A stretch of DNA of 64,000 nt, taken from NCBI GenBank assembly GCA_001510575.1, contig LNGK01000004.1, positions 1,339,339 through 1,403,338 of the forward strand. The letters are read 5' to 3'. Shown here in pieces: positions 34,928-46,225 of the stretch. The notes beneath the pieces were generated by a model. It was not told where the DNA came from and did no database searches. It saw only the letters and a list, made by a program, of their open reading frames with translations. Position 1 is the first letter of the stretch. Each line of letters begins with the position of its first letter. The stretch comes from Knoxdaviesia capensis (taxonomy: Eukaryota; Ascomycota; Sordariomycetes; Microascales; Gondwanamycetaceae). The position numbers were made by a program, and so were the translations under genes.

Positions 34928-36933
34928 GTCGGTCTCTGCCACTCTGCGTGCTTACAAGGTGTTCACCCAGAACGGAGGGACCGACGAGTCTACTCTGATT
35001 GATTCTTTCCTGACTGCTTACAACGACGGATGCGACGTTATCACTGCCTCTATTGGGAGCGTCGGCGGTTGGTCCAGCGGCCCCTGGGCGATGGTGGCCT
35101 CCCGTCTTGTTGACGAGGCTGTGGTTGTCACTATTGCTGCCGGAAACGACGGTGCTAACGGCCCGTTTACCCACAGAAGTGGAGCCTCGGGCCTTCACGT
35201 CCTTTCCGTTGCTTTGGCTGAGGCCGCTCCGTCCCTCCCAGCCCGGTCGAGGCTACCATCATGCTGGATGGCCAGATCAACGTTACCACTGTGGGCTACG
35301 CCCCGTCGACCTACAACTTCCCTTACACCATCGTCGACTGGGAGGTCCGCCTCATATACTTCAACATGACCGAGATTGCTGATGCCTGCGAGCCGTACCC
35401 CGAAGGCACCGCCCGCCTCGGTGGTGTTGCTCCCCTGATCCGCCGTGGAACCTGCACTTTCGCTACCAATCAGGCCAACCTCTTCGAGTTTGGTGCCGAG
35501 TATGTTCTCATCTACACATGGACTTCCGCCAGCGTGCTCTCAGCGCCGGCGTGGCCATGCCCAACTACGACGACACCGCTACCGACTCCGGCATTATGGC
35601 CTCCGTTACCCAAGTTAGCAGCGGTCTGATTGGTGATTTCAAGATCATAAAGTTTGACACCACCCTCCAGCTTGAGAAGATGGCCCTGAACGACACCCAC
35701 GATTTCTCGCGCTACCACCACGTGGTTATCACCGACAGCTTCTCGGCCCAGCTGGCTGCTGGTTTTGAGATGATGGGCTTCTTCCCGCTGCCCCCTCTGC
35801 CGGATGAGATCCGCCCCAAGCGCAACACTGAGCTAGTTCCCCTCGAGCTCACCCCTGATATCAGCCTGCCCCGCGACTTCACCCTGAAGCCCGGCCAGAG
35901 CAAGGACGTCACCGTTTCCTTCGACAACCCGCACAGGCTGGGCTGGAACTACACCCTGGTGCCTGTCTACAGCGGCAATATCCTGGTTACCGGCAGCAAC
36001 GGCGAGCAGCTCTCTGCTCCTTACATGGGTCAGTTCACACACAAGCCGCCTCCGCGGGTTCTCTCTGTTCGTGTTCTCTTTTGACTAACTGTGACCCGAT
36101 TTCTCCGGTTCTAGGTATCGCCACCGACCTCAAGAAGCAGCTGTACCCCAACAACCGCCCGGCTTACCCCTACGCCAGAATCGGGATCCGCAACACCGAC
36201 CTCAAGGACAAGACTGGGTACGTACTTACCTCTCTTGGCGGAACGAACTTGCTAAAAATATGAGCAACATATCTAACTCGAACCATCTTCAGTTTTCTAC
36301 AGCTGGACCCTTGATCTCTCTAATGCTATGCAGGATTTCCCCAAGATTTCCATCAAGGTCAAGTGTGGAGTTAAGGAGACCCGCTAGGATGTAAGTGCTC
36401 GATCTTTCACCCATTATATTCGCCGTAGTTCATGCGCCCAGATCGCTCAACCATGCTGACCACGTTGCTTGACTACTACAGTTCTTTGAGGCTGGCTGGA
36501 AGGAGTCCAAGTTGGAGTACCCCCCGGTTGTCGAGCGCAACATCTTCCTCAACTCGCTCGCTGGTTTCATTTCGCCCAACGGCTGTTTCGATTCCCGCTG
36601 GATGGACCCCGACGACACCTTTGACTTCCCCGTCATGGTCCTCATGCGCAACGGTCTGAATGCCGACTCCTACCACGAGTTCTAGTAGCTGGGTACCTTC
36701 GTCAACGGCAGCAAGATTGTCAACGGCGACTACGAGTATGTCCCCCCCCCTCACACCCGGATACACATTGTTGAACTATGTGCCACATGTGTGATGAACA
36801 GTCGACTAACAGCTTCTACAGGTTCCGCTTCGCCAACCGCAAGCCCTTCGGCAACCCCGCCGTGGCTGACAACTGGGAAATCCTCAGGCTCCCCACCATC
36901 ACCATCAACTCGACCATCAACTACCACGGCTAG
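34928..36933 (+). pseudogene. Degraded subtilisin-like serine protease (S8, PA-domain type)
   Basis: Homology begins mid-protein at SATLRAYKVF and passes through VVVTIAAGNDGANGPF, which holds the oxyanion Asn region. The frame shifts near 35235; the PA domain continues in another frame (RRGTCTFATNQANLFEFGAEYVLIY), then shifts again near 35515. After SAGVAMPNYDDTATDSG the sequence jumps to GLIGDFKIIKFDTT and the Fn3-like C-terminal region (NYTLVPVYSGNILVTGSNG). Missing are the signal peptide, propeptide, catalytic Asp and His, and the segment with the catalytic GTSMA serine. Three in-frame amber codons occur: one after GVKETR near 36385 and a TAG-TAG pair after SYHEF near 36683-36690. Intron-like GT-AG boundaries survive (near 36027-36114, 36391-36480, 36736-36820), so it derives from a spliced gene. 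It cannot encode an active protease. Confidence 0.85.
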
Positions 36934-38211
36934 ATAATGAGTCGAACTTTTATGTCTGCTAGTGATGGAGCTTCATGGTTTGATAGACGAAAGAGAGGGG
37001 TATCCTTATCCTGAGCCTTCGATTCTGTTCGTGCTTCTTCTTTAGGGGAGCATGGCAAGAGAGAAGTTCATATGGAGGGAACCTTTCCTGGATGTGGAGA
37101 ACGAAAAAAAGGATTCGATCTCTCGGCTTTTATAGAGTGGTTGGTTCTGGAGTCAAAGTATCTCTGGTGGTGAACACTACTGAAAATCCAGATACTCTAG
37201 GGGCTCAGGGGTCATGTTTCCGGGAACTCCTGATATGCATTGTATATCTCTTTATGACCCCTTTTTCAAAAATGAATTGTACCTTTTATGGCTTCCTTAG
37301 GGGTCCCCCAACTTCTTGTGTGAGGACAGTATTCTGGGGAGATATAAGTGGCGAGCTGTGATGTGGTAAAACCAGTGATATTGAAGTCTAGTCTGCTGAA
37401 AGGGAGAGATTAGGAGGATCATTTCCAGATTATTATTCCCTCGTTAACTTGTGAATTAAATATTCCAAGACCAAATCTCATGTATTATTTTTTGAGGTTT
37501 TTCTCATCATTCACAAGTCACCGAGAGAGTATCTTTGTGTTCTAGGGTTGTGACCCTAAGTTACTTAATCCCCCACCTTTCTCTGCTTTCTGTTCTAGAT
37601 CTCGCAGGTTTTTATTTTCTTTCCACTACAACACATAGCTGGGAGAATTCGCAACTCACCACACTCTCTTTGTATTATTTCTGGAAACTATAAATATCTC
37701 TTCTCTCGTTTCTGCTTCTCTTCTTCTTCCCTTTCTATTTTCTTTTTCTCTCCTCTCTCTTCTTTCGTTCAGCAAGTCAGTTCACACACCTTTGCTGACG
37801 CCTTCGCTACCCCTCCTCCTTTCGAAATTCCCGACCTCATTTCTCCGGAACTTCAACCTCTTGAAGCTCTACCTACGAAGATATCTACTTTCAGGACGTT
37901 CATAATAGCTACCAAAAGCTTAATTTGCTACGTTCTAGCTTTCTATTCTTCCTACGAATAGATTGCCTTCTTTCACGTGTCTTTGTTGAGATCGATCCTC
38001 AATCTGGCAGCTCTCTTTCTTCTCACGATTTCTTTTTTGTTCTTGTCAGTACTGTCTTTTCTGGCCCCTACAATTCCTCCTTCTTCTCTTCATGACTTGG
38101 CCGGTACTTGGCCTCTCACTTCATACCTCAACACTCTACCAACGAGCTTTACGCTGACAGCTTCTAGCTTGCGTTCAGTCACCAAGACGCGACTCTCGCG
38201 CCCTCGCAACC
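36934..38211. promoter_or_regulatory. Upstream region of ymr1
   Basis: No coding exon seen. From about 37610 the sequence is pyrimidine-rich and probably includes the ymr1 promoter and leader. Confidence 0.45.
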
Positions 38212-41091
38212 ATGGACGTTCGTAAGGTATGTTCATATCTTTCTTGTTTGCTTGTCACATGTGTTTCAGTCAGGGTCTCTTCAGCAAGCAAGCCTTCGTC
38301 AGCTGCTGTTGGGGGTTTGGCTTTCTCTCCGCCGTTTTCACTCGTCTTTTTTCCCTCGTCGTGAGCTTGAGGGATCGCCTTCGAATATCTCCACATCCAT
38401 TCGACCCACAACCCACGTCATAGGCTGTTCTCCTCACTGAACAGCTCTCTCCGACCCCCACCACGGCCTTATACGATTGAGGGGGGCGAATGGGAACGAG
38501 ATAGACCGACATATATACAGGCGGGCTTTCATGACTGCACCGACCATGATTCACATCTTAGACTAGTCCGCTTCTTACTCTAACAAATTTCCGTTCCTTC
38601 ATATTCACAGGTCTACGAAAATGTCCAAGGCATAAACGGAGGTAGAACCTCCACCGGAACCCTCCGGCTCACAGATTTCCACCTGATCTTCAGCGCTCCC
38701 GCTCCGACTGCCGACACCTCGTCTGGCGCTCCCGTCCGCAACCGAGAGTCTTGGATCACCTACCCGATGCTCTCCAACTGCGTCTTCCGCCCGACTCCTC
38801 CGACCTCCGCGATCCCTTCCTCAATTAGAATCAAATGCCGGGATTTTACCTTTGTCACCTTTAACTTCCCTGATGACAAGGTCGCAAAGGAAGCGTTTGA
38901 CTTCATTCGCATTCGCACATGCAAGATCGGGTCGATTGAGAATCTCTATGCTTTCCACCACAAGCCCCTCCGCGCCGAGAAGGCCATCAACGGATGGGCC
39001 CTTTACGATGCCAAGGCCGAGTTCCGCCGCCAGGGAATCAGCGAGAAGGCTGCGGACAAGGGATGGAGAATCTCTACCATCAACAAGGACTACAACTTTT
39101 GCGACACCTATCCGTCGGTGCTGGTCGTTCCCAGCTCGATCTCCGACAACACCCTCAAGCACGCTCGCGACTTCCGCTCACGCAACCGCATCCCGGTGCT
39201 GAGCTACCTCCACCCTGTCAACCTGTGCACCATCATGCGCAGCTCGCAGCCTCGCGCTGGAATCACCCGGAAGACGAACATCCAAGATGAACGGCTTATT
39301 AGTGCCGCGTTCAACTCGAATGTTCCTCGCACCCCGGAGTCGGAGCCCCCCTCGCAGGCGGCCAGCTTCTCTTCTACGGACGGCAACTACAGCCTCCCCG
39401 CTGCCAGCGCTTCTGCTGATAACACCCCTCCTCCTCTGGAGCCGGCCGACTTTGATCGCGCCGAAGATGACGAATTTGACGGCTCGGTCCAGCAGCTTTA
39501 CGACGAGAAGACTGGAAAGCGTCTGATTTATGGTGCTCAGCAGATGAATCTGATTGTCGACGCGCGCCCCACCATCAATGCCATGGTGAACCAGGTCCAG
39601 GGTTATGGATCCGAGAACATGGACAAGTACAAGCATACTCGCAAGCTGTTCTTGAACATCGGCAACATTCACGTCATGCGCAGCTCGCTCAACAAGGTTG
39701 TCGAAGCTATCAAGGACGCCGACGTCTCGTCTTTGCCTCCCAACCAGGATCTGCTGGCCCAGAGTGGCTGGCTCAAGCATATCGATTCGGTTCTCGAGGG
39801 CGCGGCCCTGATTGCACGCCAGGTCGGCATCCAGCATTCGCATGCGCTCATCCACTGCTCCGACGGCTGGGACCGCACCAGCCAGCTCTGCGCGCTTTCC
39901 GAGCTGATGCTCGATCCTTACTACCGCACCCTCGACGGTTTCATCGTCCTCATCGAGAAGGACTGGCTCTCGTTTGGCCACATGTTCCGCCTGCGCTCGG
40001 GCCACCTGAGCTCCGACTCCTGGTTCACAGTGCAGAAGGAAGCGCTGGCGGGAACCACCATTCAGCCGGGTGAAAACGATGGCCGCACCGATGCCTTCTA
40101 CAGTGTCATGGGCAGCGCCAAGCGCTTCTTCCAGAACAAGGGAGACGATGGCGGCGACTCTGACAGTCTTACCGAGTCGGTTCCGGCCCAGACTAGTGCC
40201 GAAGAAGCTACCGACCCTCGCATGGTCAGTCCGGTGTTCCACCAATTCTTGGACTGTGTGTACCAAATGATCCGCCAACACCCCACTCGATTCGAGTTCA
40301 ACGAGCGGTTCCTGCGCCGCCTCCTTTACCACCTCTACTCGTGCCAGTACGGCACATTCCTTTTCAACTCGGAGAAGCAGCGCCGGCAAGCCCGGGCCTC
40401 GGAGCGGACCTCATCGGTCTGGGATTATTTCCTAGCGCGTCGACCGGAATTCACGAATCCCGACTACGATGCCACCATCGACGACCTTGTCAAGGGCAAG
40501 GAGCGGCTGGTGTTCCCGGTCATGAAGGATATCCGCTGGTGGCACCAGGTCTTCAACCGCACCGATGAGGAGATGAACTCAGTGCTGCATGCTGAAGCGG
40601 CATTCGAAATGTCAACCGCGGCAGTCATCCAGTCCTCGGGCATGGGCACGCCCAGCATGTTCCAGGGCCACAGCCAGCCGGGCACCTTGTCCCGCGATCA
40701 GAGCCCCCGGCCTCCGGCCCTGTCAACCATGCAGTCTGTTTCCGCGCGCTCGGATTCGCCTCATGCCCTGCTGACGCCTGCACAGAAGTATGGTGCCTCC
40801 CTGAACCGAAGTGCCAGCGCCACCACTAACGACTCCGGAAACGCTAGTCTGGCGTCGATCAGAGATGGCATGGCCAATCTGAACATTGGAAAGGGAGTGA
40901 TCAATGCCATCAACCGCGGCCTCGATGTCGTGGCCCCGGCCAACTCCTCTTCGGTCGTCTCGAGCTCGTCGTCCCCGGGACCGTCGTCGTCCTCGAACTT
41001 CGCCAGCAGCAGCTCGGCCACGGCGAGCGGAAGCGGCTCGACAATGCCTCCCGGAGCGCGGTCGGAGCAAGAAATGCAGGAGATGACGTAG
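38212..41091 (+). CDS. ymr1: Myotubularin-family phosphoinositide 3-phosphatase (Ymr1)
   Basis: Exon 1 38212-38226 (15 nt, MDVRK), 384-nt intron, exon 2 38611-41091; 2496 nt, 831 aa. The N-terminal PH-GRAM domain (residues 1 to ~125) includes GRTSTGTLRLTDFHLIFS and CRDFTFVTFNF. The myotubularin phosphatase domain has the active-site motif HCSDGWDRT with nucleophile Cys421, followed by DGFIVLIEKDWLSFGHMFRLR and PVFHQFLDCVYQMIRQHPTRFEFNE. A low-complexity Ser-rich tail with SQPGTLSRDQSPRP follows. Ymr1 removes the 3-phosphate from PI3P and PI(3,5)P2 on endosomal and vacuolar membranes. The insertion after AAFNSN (about residues 200-240) is Ser/Pro-rich. The frame ends at TAG 41089-41091 but continues open and coding-like for 155 codons (separate entry), so the true C-terminus is uncertain. 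Confidence 0.93.
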
Positions 41092-41559
41092 GCCGTCCTC
41101 TCCTCACCCGACCGCGCCTGTTACGAATACAAGCACACAGCGGCCACGCAGCGCGCTGTCACACGTGACGACCTCCTGAATTTTGACGATGCGGAAGACA
41201 TCGACTTTGCCGACTATGCGCCGCTGATGGTGCACGCGCAACAGCAACTACGAGAGATGATGCGCGACTACGACTTCGAGTCGGACGAAGACGACGAGGA
41301 CATTGAGCTGGTCGCTCGCGAAGAGGGCATCGCCGCCGATGACGACGAGCCGGTGAACATCGACCGCAACGAGTGCGAAGCGGCCTACCGCCACGCCCAG
41401 TACTGGAGCAAGGTGCACCAGCAGCGCAAGCACCAGCAGCAGTGCGCGTCGCTCCAGGGATACCATTTCCCGCCGCTGCCGGTGACTCGCCTCGTGTCGG
41501 GCAAGCTCCCGGCCTTCACGGCCCTCCCGGCGCTGTGGAACTCGGTCTGTCGCAAGTAA
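41092..41559 (+). other. In-frame coding-like extension after the ymr1 TAG
   Basis: The ymr1 frame is open from 41092 to the TAA at 41557-41559, 155 codons. It includes SSPDRACYEYKHTAATQRAV, LLNFDDAEDIDFADYAPLM, a strongly acidic block (FESDEDDEDIELVAREEG), AYRHAQYWSKVHQQRKHQQQ and GYHFPPLPVTRLVSGKLPAF. Codon choice matches the body of ymr1. A GT-AG intron that removes the TAG and keeps frame could not be found. It is most simply the original C-terminus of Ymr1, reached by readthrough or cut off by a nonsense change or sequence error. Confidence 0.7.
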
Positions 41560-42559
41560 GGGGGACGCCGCTCTAGAATGGGGGATTTGTTCAAAAGGGT
41601 TAAAATCTTGGGAGGACGCTTTGTTGTTGTTCTTGTTTTTGGTGGTTGGTTTCTATTCTTTCCTGTCTCTTTTTGTATGAAGTAAGACATCCGGGTATGG
41701 AAAGCGGTCGAGATACAGAAGTGGGTGGCATAGAACCTATGTTCCTTGCCATTCCATCTTTCTTCTCTCTTCCTATTTCTTCTTCCTCGCGATTTTCTTC
41801 TTTTCTTTTCTTTTTGTAACTCTAGATAGAACTTTCCTGTCCTCCCTCACCATCTCAGCGCATCCGAGTTTGTTCATCATTTTCTTTCTACACCCCCCCT
41901 CCCCCCCTTTTTTTTCTTTTTGTTCCCGTTCTTCTTGTTGCCCTTCTCCTCTAGCCACTGGTTTCTCTTTCGTTTCTTTTTGGTCATACCCCTTCTTTTC
42001 CGGTTCACGAGACATATGAAGACATGATAAACAACAAGTTGTTCTCTAATTCTGTTTCCTTTTTTTGGTTTTGGTTTTTGATCTCAGGGGGGAGATGTAT
42101 GTGGAGGAAGGGGGGGATTTCTCGCGCTCTAATCTTTGGTTTCGCATGTCCTTTTATTTTGATGGTATTTTTCTAAGCGATTGGAGTTTCAGGAAGATTG
42201 TCTGTATTTTGGGGGTTTGTTTACTTGTGTGTAGCCTTGTATTCAAAGGAGAAGGGGGATAACATACATTCTGTTCTACAAGATGCTTCACGGGGTTGAG
42301 AGTCTATGGTTTCGAAATTGGTTTGGTTGGTTTTCAAAGTGCTGTCTATATCAGGGGTTGCCTCTCCACAGATCCGATCGTCACATTTTCCGTTCGTGAT
42401 TCCCAGGTGTCACTGACTCTCTCTCTCTCTCTCTCTCTCACACAGTTCCTCTCTCATCACTTCATAGACAAAATGCCCGAACATTCATTTTCTCTCTTTT
42501 TGTCTTTCTATCCTATCTTGAAATCACAGATCGCTCGCTGTCTACGCGTGCAGAGATGT
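41560..42559. other. Convergent 3' regions of ymr1 and PheRS beta
   Basis: About 1 kb of T-rich sequence between convergent genes, with a (CT)n tract at 42417-42439 and C and T homopolymers near 41893-41916. No coding exon seen. Confidence 0.5.
42417..42439. repeat. (CT)n microsatellite
   Basis: About 11 CT units in the 3' region of the PheRS beta gene. Confidence 0.9.
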
Positions 42560-44549
42560 CTATAGGAAGGTCTCCAGGTTGATTTCCATGACACTGACGG
42601 GGCACCTATTGGAAGAAGGAAGGAGGAAATAGGGGTTAGCTTGGGCCATGGGACATCGCCGATGGAGTAAATGGGAGAGGCACTCACTTCAGTTCATAGT
42701 TCTCCAGCACCGACGGATGCAACACGCCGAACTCGCCGACCTGCTGGGCCTCGCCGCCCTCGACGCGGGCGAAGATGGCGGCGGCACGGCCGGGGAAGTA
42801 GGTGGGGGTGTTGATGGGCTCAAGCCAGTATCCGTCGCGGACGGGGGTCTGCTGGGTCTGGGCGCGGGTGAGGAACGGCACGCGCAGCATGAGCAGCAGG
42901 CGGTCGAGCAGGCCGTGGACCTGCTCGAAGCCGGAGGACTTGCCGTACCAGGCGGCGGCGAAGTGGCGCTCGTTGCGGGCGCCCCGCTCGGCGGAGGGGT
43001 CCTTGAACACGACATCGGCGCCCTCGAACACGCGGATCGGCAGGCTGTGGCCCTTGTTCTCGCGCACGGTCTTGAGCAGGCCCGGCAGCAGCGACGTGCG
43101 CACAACCTGGAACTCGGCCGACTTGGGGTTGGCAATGCGCACGGCCTGGCTGCCGTCATCCGGGCGGTTGAGCCACGCGAAGCTCTCGTCGTGGCTGCAC
43201 AGGATCAGCGGCATCACCTCGGACCAGCCGGCCATGGCGGCGTCGACGCGCACGGTGTCGGTCAGCTTGTTGATGGCCAGCTGCTGGGCGATGGTGCCGC
43301 TCTTGTTGGGGTCCATGCGCGGCAGGTTGTTGTAGCCGTAGGCAATGGCCAGGTCCTCCATCACGTCGCACTGGTGCAGGATGTCAGCGCGGGTCACGGG
43401 CACGGTGACGTCCAGCAGGCGGCCGGCGGAACTGCTGGAAGACGAGGGCGATAGCTGGCTGGAGAGCGACATCTTGGTCAGGAGGGAGGCGATCTCATCG
43501 GCAGAGAGGTCCAGCCCCGTCAGGCCGTTGAGGTAGTCGACCTCGACCTGCATCTTGCGCGGCTCCAGGTTGGGCGACACGCGGGTGGCGCCGTTGTGGT
43601 CGGACACGATGCGCACGGGCTCGACGGTGAACGGGTCGGCGCAGTGCTCGGAGAACATGGCCACCATGATGTTGCAGACGATCTCCAGCTTGGTGGCGTC
43701 GGTGGCGGTGATCTCGATGAGCACGTTGCGGGTGTTCTGGGTGATTTTGGAGTGGTTGCCGTTGATGATGGGCGGCAGCGACAGCACGGTGCGGTTGGCG
43801 TCGTAGATGACCGGGTACAGCGGGCGGTCGCGGATGATGTGCAGGTAGCGGCGCAGGTGCAGGTCGGAGTCGTAGAAGGCCATGAGCTCCTCGCCGTCCA
43901 TCTCGGCGGTCTGGTTGAGCGGGGCGAAGCGGATGTCCTTGGGCGGGCGGGCCTCGTACGAGAAGGGCGCCTGGATGGTGTCGAGGTCGTGGGTGCCGAT
44001 CGACACGAGGGTGCGCTGGCGGGCGAGGTTCTGGTGCAGCTTGTCCTGCAGGGTGATGAACGAGTCGTAGGTCTCGGGGGTGAAGGTGACGTTGCGCAGC
44101 ACGGCGCCGGCGAGCAAGGGCCGCACGCCGGCGGTCTCGGGCTGCACGCGCAGCTCGATCAGGTTGCCGTCGGCCGGCGGCACCATGCGGTAGGTCGGCG
44201 GGGTGGCGCGGCCCAGGAAGATGTTGAGGTTGCGGGCGATGCCTTCGATGCAGAGCAGGTCGTAGCGGTTCGCGGGCATTTCGATCTTGAGCTCGGCCGG
44301 CACCTGCTTGCCGTTAACCACCGGCCGGTCGTCGGCCTCGGTGTCCTCATCGAGCTCGATGCCGTAGTCGAAGCAGAGGGTTTCGAATTCCTCGCTGGAG
44401 AAACTGTTTTGGGGGGGGAGAGAAAGGGAGAAGGGGTGCAAAGGTTAGACTCGGCCACATGTATATATTGTCCTGTCATGGTCAGGCAGTACTCACTTGC
44501 GGCCCAGAGCCTCGAAGAGGCGGTACTTTTCAACGGCGATGGTAGGCAT
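42560..44549 (-). CDS. frs1: Cytosolic phenylalanine-tRNA ligase beta subunit
   Basis: Exons 44549-44497, 44403-42688 and 42605-42560; 1815 nt, 604 aa, as expected (~595). The N-terminus reads MPTIAVEKYRLFEALGRN. The B1 region has PANRYDLLCIEGIARNLNIF; B3/B4 contains VSIGTHDLDTIQAPFSYEA and RRYLHIIRDRPLYPVI; B5 lies around LDVTVPVTRADILHQCDVMEDLAIAYGYNN; the class II-like core includes FQVVRTSLLPGLLKTVRENK and GEFGVLHPSVLENYELK. The 46-nt last exon supplies the conserved ending CPVSVMEINLETFL, so this TAG is a genuine stop. The beta subunit pairs with the catalytic alpha subunit (alpha2beta2) to charge tRNA-Phe. A poly-Ser run (SPSSSSSS near residue 345) lies in a loop. Confidence 0.95.
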
Positions 44550-46225
44550 GGCCGCGATCGAGAGAGGAAGGCGAAGAGAGAGTGAGGGGAGATGGAGGGA
44601 GGGGTCGTAGACGGAGAGAAATTGAGTCAATCAATTCCACCGAGTCCAATGAGAGAAAGTATGAAAAGACGAAGATTAGAGAATATGATGAGAAGAAGAA
44701 AAAGTAAACAAGAAAGAAAGAACAGGAGAGAGAGAGGGTTTGGGCACAGACAAACACAAACGCAGCCCAGAAAATAATATGTGAAGTTACCGTGGGGTTG
44801 AACTGAGTCACCACCACCAAAAAAACATACCCCAGCCAAAAATCAAGACGATGAAGCACCGGGCCACAAGAATCCATGCAGATCACTCTTCTGCAGCCAA
44901 TCACAGCACGGCAAACCCGAAACACTGTAACCCTAGCCAACCCTTGTTTTGCCGCTCCCCAAACAGGGAACGAGCGGCTAAACTGGGGGTGTTTTGTTGC
45001 TGTCTGACTGAGCAACGGCGCAACCGGAAGTACTGCACTAACAGAATCTGGTGGGCGCTTGTGTGGTGGGCGATTGTGAAGGTACTTGCTCAGGCAGCTT
45101 CAACTTGGACCCCTCATCAGTTTTTCGCCGCTTTTTCGTCGTGGACACGCGAACAGCAGAAGTTCAGCGGTGTTAGTGGACGCTTACAGTGGCCTCCCCC
45201 CTGAAGCTCCAGCAGGGGGCCCTCTGTAGCACGCCCCTATGCCCATATTCCCCTGCTGTGGCACGTCCAATACACCAACATTGGCTCTCATCTTTCCTCT
45301 CCCCATACAAACACCAACTATTCACGCCCTCCAATCTTGATAACCTCATATATCCTCCTTTTTTCTTCTTCCTTTTTCCCTCGTCCTATCTTCGCTTTCT
45401 CTTCCTTTTCCTCAGCTCCTTATCCCACTATCTTAAACATCAACCCCCCCCTAAAACATTCTCGTCTCTCTCTCTTCTCTCATTTCCCCTCCCCCTCTTT
45501 CAATCTACCGAGAGAGAGAGAGAGGATATAAAAAATCAAAGAGGTATGCAAGTTCCGTCAGTCCAGGGTTAGCTATCCACATTGAACGTGGCCTTGATAT
45601 GATGATGTATGATATCTTTAATAACCGTGTCATGCTATTTTTTGGCTTTAATTTCTGCTCTTCCAGGTTCTTCTAATAAACCGATAAAAAAACTCCACAC
45701 ACAAAAACATCACGACCACCTCCCCCACCTTCAAAACTCCAACCATCCGATCTGATCTGATATCCATCTTTTTTCCCTCCTCCTCCGCCGTTTCTATTTT
45801 CGCATCGTCGTTCCTGGCTGGCCTTGACTCATTTACTTGATCTCTCCTGCTCCAAGTATCTCGTCAATATTTCGCGATTATTTTCGGCACTGTTTGTCTC
45901 TCTAATCTGCCATAATCTCTGCTCTCACGATCACTCCGAACTCCTGTGATCACGGCTCTATTTATATCTCAGCCTCATCCGTCGTCTCTGATATATCTTC
46001 ACTGCTCCTATATACACACACACTTCCTGCCTTTTTCTCTTTCTCTCCGCTTGGGTCGTGTCTCTCTTGTGCTCTTTGTCCCGATTTAGACTTTTTGCTT
46101 ATTTCCTTTTCCCTCTTTGTCTTGCTCTCCTCTTCTTCTTCTTCCTCCTTTCCTCCTTTTTTTCTCTTTTCTTCCCTCTTCTTCACCTCTTTTTTCCTTA
46201 AGGTTCGCTCATATCATCATCAGTC
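44550..46225. promoter_or_regulatory. Divergent promoter region between PheRS beta and PP2A-A
   Basis: About 1.7 kb between divergent starts. The right half (about 45290-46220) is strongly pyrimidine-rich and is probably the PP2A-A leader. No coding exon seen. Confidence 0.5.

Noticed and set aside
43596..44585. 329-codon plus-strand frame over the PheRS beta gene
   Set aside because: Antisense shadow caused by strong G/C third positions; no domain, and the minus strand encodes a clear PheRS beta.
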